Of a stretch of 5,472 nucleotides of DNA, positions 1 to 4,780 are shown one piece after another; the first letter of the stretch is position 1; each line of letters starts with the position of its first letter. The notes beneath the pieces are model-generated. The model was not told the origin of the DNA and searched no databases. It saw only the letters and a list, made by a program, of their open reading frames with translations. The DNA lies in the NCBI GenBank assembly GCA_947176045.1, contig CAMWPF010000123.1, positions 1-5,472 on the forward strand. The letters run 5' to 3'. This stretch comes from an uncultured Treponema sp. GTDB lineage: Bacteria > Spirochaetota > Spirochaetia > Treponematales > Treponemataceae. A program made the translations under genes and the position numbers.

Positions 1-1267
1 TCGTGATATAGCAACTTGCATCAACCGCATCATGAATCTGACCGGAAACAATCACCAGCACTTCCCGCGGATACTCCGCCTTTGGATGGGAAATAAGGAG
101 CTTGCAGCTTCCATTGGCCACACCTCGGAGCATCACCTGACTTCCAACGCTTGCCACGATTTCCGCCACAGCGTCATCGTCCAGCGCATACTCATAATCA
201 TCAACGCTGTACTCTCCGTCCCTGATATTCTCAAGCTTGCATGAAACAACCTCCTCCGCACTTCCGTCTAAATATGCAATTGTGTAGTCCGGCTGTATGT
301 ACACGTTCTTCACGACTGTTATCACACGGCAGAGAATGTCAAGAGGATACGCTGCATCTGGATGTGTCACACGGAGCGTACAGCTGCCGCCCTGCTTCGG
401 CGTTATGACAGCACGATTTCCATTCCACTCCGCAATAACAGGAACGCCATCCTCATCATCCGCAATTACTTCCCAATGGAAACTATTGTCAGATGATATG
501 TCGCCTCCGTTCACAAGGCTGACTGAAATCGTCTTGGAAGAATCCTCCCGATTCATTGTAAGAATGTTATCTTGTGTCGTGATGTACGTCACCTCCGTCG
601 CATCCTCAAACACATACACCCCGATATAGTACGGATACGCCGCCTTTGTGTGCGTAACCTTTATCCGCGTGTAGCCGGAGTCCCGCGCCGTTATCATGCA
701 GTACTGTCCTGTCGGCTGGATGGAGGCGACGGATGGATTGTCAACCGTCCATGTATATCCGTCAATGTCAGACGCATCCCCTCCGTACAGGGATACGGAC
801 ACCCTCTCCGTCACGCCGGGGCTTGTCTGAAGGATCGTCGTGTTGGAATAGATGTACGGCTCGGTTGTCGTCCCGTATCCTTCCTCATAGCCGGATACCG
901 TTACAATGCACGTTGCGTCATAGCCGCCGTAAGAGCAGCGGAGCGAAGTCTGTCCTTCAGAAACCGCCGCTATTGTAACGCCGAAATTCGATCCTGTGTC
1001 GCAGCTGATTATTTTTGAATCATACTGCCACTTGAACTCGCAGTCTTTCTGGCTTCCGGCAGGATTCACCTTTATTGTTATGTAGTCCATGGAGCCTACT
1101 TTCAGTGAAAGCGATGTCTTGCCGAATGACAGTCCAGATATGCTTGTGCTGTCGTCATCATCCCTGTCTGATATGTCATTCCAGTGGCATGACACGGCTG
1201 CTGCGGCAAGCGCCAGCAGGAAAAGAACCGACACGTGTCGGATGAACAGCTTTGCCTTCAGTTTCAT
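1..1267 (-). CDS. Ig-like repeat lipoprotein encoded in the conjugation operon (3' end outside window)
   Basis: An open frame of 422 codons runs to the left edge without a stop, so the C-terminus is missing. The start ATG at 1267 follows AGGAGG with a 5-nt spacer. Residues 1-27 look like a lipoprotein signal: Lys/Arg at 2-10, a hydrophobic Leu/Ala core at 13-25, then AVSC with Cys27 as the probable lipidated residue. Ala at -3 is weaker than the classic Leu. Asp/Ser-rich residues 31-43 form a linker. The rest reads as beta-sandwich modules of about 90 residues (roughly 44-125, 136-220, 226-318, 320-408), resembling bacterial Ig-like (Big_2-type) domains. Modules 2-4 end in a shared motif, [VI][TS]HxxAxYP followed by alternating hydrophobics. 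Ten non-lipid cysteines are unusual for such domains and may form disulfides. Tight linkage to trbI suggests an envelope role in mating; adhesin, exclusion or channel-accessory functions are all possible. I do not recognise a named family. Confidence 0.8.
   Translation of the reverse strand, partial: MKLKAKLFIRHVSVLFLLALAAAAVSCHWNDISDRDDDDSTSISGLSFGKTSLSLKVGSMDYITIKVNPAGSQKDCEFKWQYDSKIISCDTGSNFGVTIAAVSEGQTSLRCSYGGYDATCIVTVSGYEEGYGTTTEPYIYSNTTILQTSPGVTERVSVSLYGGDASDIDGYTWTVDNPSVASIQPTGQYCMITARDSGYTRIKVTHTKAAYPYYIGVYVFEDATEVTYITTQDNILTMNREDSSKTISVSLVNGGDISSDNSFHWEVIADDEDGVPVIAEWNGNRAVITPKQGGSCTLRVTHPDAAYPLDILCRVITVVKNVYIQPDYTIAYLDGSAEEVVSCKLENIRDGEYSVDDYEYALDDDAVAEIVASVGSQVMLRGVANGSCKLLISHPKAEYPREVLVIVSGQIHDAVDASCYIT
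47..658 (-). repeat. Diverged protein-level repeats ending in [TS]HxxAxYP
   Basis: Three copies of a module-ending motif occur in the lipoprotein: VTHTKAAYPYYIGVYV (residues 204-219, nt 611-658), VTHPDAAYPLDILCRV (300-315, nt 323-370) and ISHPKAEYPREVLVIV (392-407, nt 47-94). They are spaced 96 and 92 residues apart. The last two are preceded by GSC, giving an extra conserved cysteine. The first module (about 105-124) has only a degenerate version. The regular spacing marks tandem domains that have diverged at DNA level, so this is old domain duplication rather than a recent DNA repeat. Confidence 0.75.
1228..1241. repeat. Perfect 14-bp palindrome, copy 1 (inside lipoprotein signal-peptide codons)
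   Basis: CCGACACGTGTCGG is identical to its reverse complement. It lies 27-40 bases into the lipoprotein gene and encodes part of Ile-Arg-His-Val-Ser-Val in the signal peptide. The same 14 bases recur at 4766-4779. On the transcribed strand it is followed by the T-rich GTTCTTTTCC, so it could fold as a short hairpin (CCGAC stem, ACGT loop) early in the mRNA. Whether it is a protein-binding site, a weak attenuator or a host-wide repeated motif cannot be decided here. Confidence 0.7.
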
Positions 1268-1272
1268 ATATT

Positions 1273-1278
1273 CCTCCT
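1273..1278 (-). promoter_or_regulatory. Shine-Dalgarno of the Ig-like lipoprotein gene, overlapping the trbI stop
   Basis: AGGAGG on the minus strand ends 5 nt before the lipoprotein ATG. The trbI stop TAG (1279-1277) overlaps its first bases, so ribosomes ending trbI are placed directly on this site. This supports co-translation of the lipoprotein with the channel protein. Confidence 0.8.
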
Positions 1279-2716
1279 ATCTTGTCCGTATGTATTTCCG
1301 CGTCGCCTGATTCACCCGGGCGGGCGGAAGCTCCAGCGGCGTGTTCGTAATCAGCTTGATTTCAGTTCCTGCCTTGATTGTTATCGTGGGCTTTATGTCA
1401 AGCGCGCGGTCTATCATCTTGTTTCCGATTTTTGAAGACTGCGCCCACACATCAGTCATGGCATTCTGGATGTACTCGTTGTTCTGGCTGTTTATGCTCT
1501 TTGACATATCAGTCTGGATCATCGAATACACGGCTATCATGCCGAGCGCTTTCAGCGTCTCCCACGGATGGTTGTTCACCCGTCCCTTGTAGCCGCTTGC
1601 TCCCTGTGCGCTCACGCCGTTCATGTTTCCCAAAGAAAGCCTGTAGCCGTCAGGACGTATCAGAAGGTTCCATGCAACCTGAACCTTGTCCTGCCCGTAG
1701 CTCACGGAGCTGTTGTATGTCGCATACAGCAGCGAGCCTTCGGGAATCAGCAGGAACGAGTGGTCGTAGCTTGAGTAGACGTTTTCCGTTACGCGCGCAA
1801 TGACAACGCCCGGATTGTCGGTGTTTATCGCCGTAACCAGCGCGCCAGATATGACAGTGCCGTCCCACAGCGAGCTGTACGAGAGGAACTCTCCGCTTCC
1901 TCCGCCGCCCGCTCCGTCCGAGTAGAAGCCCTCCCTGTTCTGCTGGTATGCCTGCTGGCTTCCTCCTGACTGTCCGTAAGCAGAACCTGAGCCTGTTCCG
2001 CCGTACAGTGAATTCTGGACTGCCTGCGTCTGCCTCATCATCTGCGCGATGTACTCCTCCTTGGACATCCTCCCGGAACTTCCGTCCGGCATGAATCCGC
2101 CGTTCATCACCGCGCTCACGATGTTCGCGTTCGTGTCGGGGGACGCCTGCCCTTTCAGTCCGTCTATCCTCCTCGGGGACTTCGAGTTCCGCGTATCCGG
2201 CCGGTCGCTCCGCGCAGCAGCGCTCCGGCTTCCGCTTCCGACAGGCGAGACTGGAGCAGTTCCCGGAGACTCCTGAGGCTGAAGCTCCTTTGGCAGCGTT
2301 GCAAGGATGTCGTCAACGTCATCCTTCTCCTCAGGCGCATAGCCTTCATCCTGCGGGATTCCGCCGGACGGCTGCACAGTTTCAGCAGGATGCTCCCTGA
2401 ACTCCACCTCGTACTTGCTTCCCGCCTTGTCAAGCTCCCCCACGCTCTTTTTCCTGCCTTTCTTTCCGCCTGCAAGCATGACAATCAGGAGGATGACCGC
2501 CACGCCGATGAATATCACCGCAAAAACCATTCCGGCATTCATCTCCCGCGCCTCGTTCTCCTCTTCCGGCGGCGGAAGCCCGCCGTCCTCGCCGTCAATT
2601 TCGTCATGCAAGTTCACAGGAGAAAAGCCTGGCTCCGCCTCTTCAAAGAAATCATGTCCAGACGGCGCGTCCAGTTCGGGTTCAAAAGGCTCCGTGCATT
2701 CACCGTCATTTTCCAT
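1277..2716 (-). CDS. trbI: TrbI/VirB10-family type IV secretion core protein
   Basis: VirB10/TrbI proteins span the periplasm from inner to outer membrane and link channel opening to cytoplasmic energy. Start chosen at ATG 2716, preceded by AAGGAG with 7-nt spacing; an in-frame ATG at 2743 has a poorer site. The product is 479 residues. Order: a very acidic N-terminus (1-58), one membrane helix (about 61-83), a basic patch GGKKGRKK, a long Pro/Ser/Gly/Gln-rich disordered linker (about 100-282), then the conserved C-terminal beta-barrel domain (about 283-466). That domain has the family landmarks: GTVISGALVTAINTDNPG, an IARVTENVY strand, LLIPEGSLLYATY, SYGQDKVQVAWNLLIRPDG, GRVNNH before a hydrophobic antenna-like helix (about 386-406), and closing IKAGTEIKLIT. 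It overlaps trbG by 11 bp, implying translational coupling. The charge pattern around the helix is odd (see findings). Family call is firm; the choice of TrbI over VirB10 rests on context and motif wording. Confidence 0.93.
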   Translation of the reverse strand: MENDGECTEPFEPELDAPSGHDFFEEAEPGFSPVNLHDEIDGEDGGLPPPEEENEAREMNAGMVFAVIFIGVAVILLIVMLAGGKKGRKKSVGELDKAGSKYEVEFREHPAETVQPSGGIPQDEGYAPEEKDDVDDILATLPKELQPQESPGTAPVSPVGSGSRSAAARSDRPDTRNSKSPRRIDGLKGQASPDTNANIVSAVMNGGFMPDGSSGRMSKEEYIAQMMRQTQAVQNSLYGGTGSGSAYGQSGGSQQAYQQNREGFYSDGAGGGGSGEFLSYSSLWDGTVISGALVTAINTDNPGVVIARVTENVYSSYDHSFLLIPEGSLLYATYNSSVSYGQDKVQVAWNLLIRPDGYRLSLGNMNGVSAQGASGYKGRVNNHPWETLKALGMIAVYSMIQTDMSKSINSQNNEYIQNAMTDVWAQSSKIGNKMIDRALDIKPTITIKAGTEIKLITNTPLELPPARVNQATRKYIRTR

Positions 2717-3818
2717 CGGCGCGCTCCTTTCCGTCTGTTTCATCCGCCTCCATTGATGCGGCCGCCTTTGCGCCCGTCTTTTTCTTCGTCACCGTAACTT
2801 TTTCCTTGCCGAGCCGCAGCGTAACCGTGCTGATGAGCCGCGGAATCACGAATATGTTCCTCTTCACGCTGTAGTTCACGATTTCGTTCCTCTCGTTGAA
2901 TATGACAGGGAGCTTTTTCTGGAGCACGATGTCGTCCACCTGAATGTACGTTGACTGTCCGTCGTCATAGACGCGCTTCGGCAGGAATTCCGGCTTACGG
3001 AACATCGGGTACTTCATCTTGTAGTCGAATGACAGGAATTCCGGGTTAGACACCCGCACGAAGTCGCTCTCAGCTGACGCGCTCCGCGCATCCGGCTTCC
3101 TCGCCCAGACGTTCCGCTTCTTCGGATAGCTGAACTTCACCATCGCCATGTGCGTGTCCGCATACGACTTTATCCTGAAATGGTAGACGCGCCGGTCGGT
3201 GATGATGACAAGGCTCGAATCGAGCTTCGAGTACGCGGGCTTTATGAACAGGTGCTGGACATCTTCGCCTGTCTCAGCATCCTTCGCAACGTTTGCAGTT
3301 AGCTCCCATACTGATTCGTCCTCGGAAAGCAGCGGCGCTCCCATCACGACCTCTCCCCGCTCAAGGATGATGTCCGTCAGATGGTACGGCTGCGCGTACA
3401 CCTCGTAGACAAGGTTCTCGTTGTACTGGTAGAAGAACGTTCCCGCCTTGTACTGCTCCGGCTTCACCGTCGAGCGCTTCTGGCTTTCCACGGCGGCATC
3501 ATACCCGCTCTTTCCGCTGCGCTCCAGTTCAGGAGCATCCCTCTGCTCGGGCACATACACCGGGCGGTCAACAAAGACGACCGTGTCGTCTACGTCCTGA
3601 ACCTTCAGCTCCTCGGAGATGAATATGCCCCTCATCTCCGCCTCATTCAGCTGCTCCTGCTCCTCTTCGCTCCGGGCTTCCGTCTCCTCCGCCTCCGTGC
3701 GGTTCACGTCCTTCTCCAAGTCCCTTGTCGTCGAGCAGGAGGCAAGAAGGACGGCCGCGCACAAAGCCGCCGCGCGCCGGCTGCATTTCCGGGGATTTCC
3801 TGATTTTTCTGGCTTCAT
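2706..3818 (-). CDS. trbG: TrbG/VirB9-family type IV secretion protein with its own lipoprotein signal
   Basis: VirB9/TrbG forms the outer-membrane-proximal ring of the conjugation channel around VirB10. Start chosen at ATG 3818 (AAGGAG, 5-nt spacing); the upstream in-frame ATG at 3839 lacks a ribosome site. The product is 370 residues, longer than the roughly 300 typical of the family. Residues 1-28 are a lipoprotein signal: Lys/Arg-rich 2-15, hydrophobic 16-26, lipobox LASC with Cys28. Residues 32-66 are Glu-rich and probably helical. The N-terminal VirB9 domain spans about 125-232, including the hallmark SLVIITDRRVYHFRI strand and ending FSYPKK. The C-terminal domain (about 260-346) has PKRVYDDGQSTYIQ, LPVIFNERNEIVNYSVKRN and a closing TLRLG strand. 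A Lys/Ala-rich tail follows. The lipid anchor is notable because VirB7/TrbH normally supplies it; no such gene lies between trbG and trbI. Confidence 0.9.
   Translation of the reverse strand: MKPEKSGNPRKCSRRAAALCAAVLLASCSTTRDLEKDVNRTEAEETEARSEEEQEQLNEAEMRGIFISEELKVQDVDDTVVFVDRPVYVPEQRDAPELERSGKSGYDAAVESQKRSTVKPEQYKAGTFFYQYNENLVYEVYAQPYHLTDIILERGEVVMGAPLLSEDESVWELTANVAKDAETGEDVQHLFIKPAYSKLDSSLVIITDRRVYHFRIKSYADTHMAMVKFSYPKKRNVWARKPDARSASAESDFVRVSNPEFLSFDYKMKYPMFRKPEFLPKRVYDDGQSTYIQVDDIVLQKKLPVIFNERNEIVNYSVKRNIFVIPRLISTVTLRLGKEKVTVTKKKTGAKAAASMEADETDGKERADGK
2724..2729 (-). promoter_or_regulatory. Shine-Dalgarno deciding the trbI start
   Basis: AAGGAG on the minus strand sits 7 nt before ATG 2716, inside the last codons of trbG. 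It is positioned for that ATG and lies downstream of the alternative ATG at 2743, so the shorter start is preferred. Confidence 0.75.
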
Positions 3819-3823
3819 AAAAA

Positions 3824-3829
3824 CTCCTT
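3824..3829 (-). promoter_or_regulatory. Shine-Dalgarno deciding the trbG start
   Basis: AAGGAG followed by five T residues and ATG 3818 on the minus strand. It lies within the seven extra codons of the longer reading from ATG 3839, which has no recognisable site upstream, so translation most likely begins at 3818. The chosen start also gives a compact lipoprotein signal peptide. Confidence 0.8.
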
Positions 3830-3839
3830 TTTTTGTCAT

Positions 3840-3928
3840 TGCGTTTTTGTTCAGAGAAGAATTAGGAAGTTCAGTGCCTGCCTGTCTGCACGGAAAAAAG
3901 GAGTTCAGATGAGAACCGTGCGGCAGAT
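3840..3928. other. trbF-trbG intergenic gap, no convincing gene
   Basis: This 89-bp stretch separates the trbF stop from the longest possible trbG frame. It contains one weak inverted repeat (GCACGG at 3888-3893 with CCGTGC at 3916-3921, 22-base loop) and no good promoter or terminator that I can defend. The gap is larger than at the other junctions of trbF-trbG-trbI-lipoprotein, but read-through from trbF remains the simplest reading. Confidence 0.5.
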
Positions 3929-4648
3929 TTATGATTTCTGGCTGTAGATTTCCTTGAAGTCGAATGCGGTGATGTAGATTCCGAGCGGATTGTCCCTGAT
4001 GTCCTCCTCGCTCGGCTGCAACGTCTTCACGCTGATGACCGCCCGGAATGTCTGGCTGTCCGCCACTGCTCCCGAAAGCTGCCTTGTCGTAACCTGAAAG
4101 TCAACCTGATAGGTGTCCCGCGAAAGCTGGAGCGGCTCAGTCTGAAAGAACACCTCCCGTGTCCGGCTCCCGAAGTCGGCAAACGGATTCTCCTCTTTCA
4201 GCCACGCGGAATATTTTGCAGCAGTTGTAGAGGTAAGGAGATGGTAGGTTTCGCTCACCGACTTCTTCATCACAGCCCTGTCTGTTGACAACGTGCAGCG
4301 GAGGTTTACAAATTTCTTCACCTGGTACTGCACGGCAATTTCAGGAACGGAGAAGTTCTGGTAGCTCCTGCGGGACACCGCGCCCACATAGGAGGCCTCG
4401 CCGAAATCGTTCATCGTAACCAGCACGGGAATGCTTTTGGGGAGCGACACAGCATACAGGGTGATTCCGATTGACACAAAGAATGCGAGGCAGGAAACGA
4501 TGACGACATATTTCAGTATGCGGTTCTCCTGCATGACCTGGCCGCAGATGAAGTCAAAGTGTGCAAGCTGCATGGAATTCGTTGAATTCCGCTCCGAGTT
4601 GAACGCTGTTACCGGCTCTCCCTGCGGGGAAAAGTTCTTTACGCTCAT
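3929..4648 (-). CDS. trbF: TrbF/VirB8-family type IV secretion protein
   Basis: VirB8/TrbF is a bitopic inner-membrane protein whose periplasmic domain nucleates assembly of the conjugation channel. Start chosen at ATG 4648 (GGAG, 7-nt spacing) rather than the in-frame GTG 4681, giving 239 residues, close to the usual 220-260. A cytoplasmic N-terminus of about 44 residues precedes one membrane helix (about 45-69, rich in Val, Ile, Phe and Leu). The rest is the periplasmic NTF2-like domain, containing YQVKKFVNLRCTLSTDRAVM, a VFFQTEPLQLSRDTYQVDF strand, and near the end NPLGIYITAFDFKEI. That NPLGIY[VI]TxFxx element is characteristic of TrbF-type proteins. It is the first gene after the relaxase and a candidate promoter lies just upstream. 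Family membership is well supported; the distinction between TrbF and VirB8 is by motif resemblance and the trbF-trbG-trbI order. Confidence 0.88.
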   Translation of the reverse strand: MSVKNFSPQGEPVTAFNSERNSTNSMQLAHFDFICGQVMQENRILKYVVIVSCLAFFVSIGITLYAVSLPKSIPVLVTMNDFGEASYVGAVSRRSYQNFSVPEIAVQYQVKKFVNLRCTLSTDRAVMKKSVSETYHLLTSTTAAKYSAWLKEENPFADFGSRTREVFFQTEPLQLSRDTYQVDFQVTTRQLSGAVADSQTFRAVISVKTLQPSEEDIRDNPLGIYITAFDFKEIYSQKS

Positions 4649-4655
4649 TTTGCAT

Positions 4656-4659
4656 CTCC
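4656..4659 (-). promoter_or_regulatory. Shine-Dalgarno deciding the trbF start
   Basis: GGAG on the minus strand, 7 nt before ATG 4648. It lies downstream of the alternative GTG start at 4681. With the candidate promoter at 4688-4716, transcription would begin near 4681, leaving about 33 nt of leader before ATG 4648. Confidence 0.65.
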
Positions 4660-4681
4660 AAGGGTGGGCGGGCAGAGACAC

Positions 4682-4709
4682 ACCCTGAGCGTACTAAAGA
4701 TTTCAGGGT
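4682..4709. promoter_or_regulatory. Inverted repeat over the trbF promoter, possible operator
   Basis: ACCCTGA (4682-4688) and TCAGGGT (4703-4709) form a perfect 7-bp inverted repeat around a 14-nt spacer. The arms sit in the -35/-10 spacer and at the end of the -10, where a bound repressor would block polymerase. Centre-to-centre distance is 21 bp, about two helical turns, as for a dimeric regulator on one DNA face. It could alternatively be an mRNA leader hairpin if transcription starts further upstream, including read-through from the relaxase. Confidence 0.4.
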
Positions 4710-4716
4710 TCGTCAA
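4688..4716 (-). promoter_or_regulatory. Candidate promoter of trbF operon
   Basis: On the minus strand, TTGACG (4716-4711) and TACGCT (4693-4688) are separated by exactly 17 nt. The -35 matches the sigma-70 consensus at five of six positions; the -10 matches at only three. A strongly AT-rich tract (about 4717-4760) lies directly upstream and could act as an UP element. Predicted transcription would start about 33 nt before the trbF ATG. The weak -10 suggests activation or modest strength, if it is real. Confidence 0.4.
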
Positions 4717-4764
4717 TATTTATATTATTACAAATAATAATTTTATTTTTACAAACAAAATCCA

Positions 4765-4780
4765 GCCGACACGTGTCGGC
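4765..4780. repeat. Perfect 16-bp palindrome abutting the relaxase stop, copy 2
   Basis: GCCGACACGTGTCGGC is a perfect palindrome directly after the relaxase TGA (4783-4781) on the minus strand. Its inner 14 bases are identical to 1228-1241. As RNA it can fold with a GCCGAC/GTCGGC stem and ACGT loop, followed by TGGATTTTGTTTGT; that resembles a weak intrinsic terminator with an interrupted U tract. It could equally be a dimer-binding operator upstream of trbF. Confidence 0.75.

Noticed and set aside
572..1018. Plus-strand open frame of 148 codons, and other plus-strand frames across 32-1435
   Set aside because: They lie opposite the continuous minus-strand lipoprotein and trbI frames, have no ribosome sites that I can see, and encode Arg/Cys/Ser-rich text with no recognisable domain.
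2164..2484. Minus-strand 106-codon frame inside trbI in another frame
   Set aside because: It is Arg/Ser-rich, covers the disordered linker of a well-identified trbI gene, and has no features of its own.
2390..2797. Overlapping plus-strand frames (135 and 113 codons) opposite trbI and the end of trbG
   Set aside because: They are low-complexity Ser/Pro/Phe or Arg-rich shadows of the acidic, Lys-rich minus-strand coding sequence.
3213..3230. Nested TCGA symmetry (GCTCGA-A-TCGAGC with a further TTCGAG)
   Set aside because: It lies well inside conserved trbG coding sequence, far from any gene boundary, and is explained by codon choice.
3888..3921. Inverted repeat GCACGG...CCGTGC in the trbF-trbG gap as a terminator
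   Set aside because: The 6-bp stem with a 22-nt loop is weak. The T run lies inside the loop and not after the stem, so it is not a credible intrinsic terminator.
3909..3947. Plus-strand 12-codon mini-frame (MRTVRQIYDFWL) behind an AAGGAG site with 5-nt spacing
   Set aside because: The ribosome site is good, but the frame is antisense to the end of trbF, no plus-strand promoter or downstream plus-strand gene accompanies it, and such short frames arise by chance.
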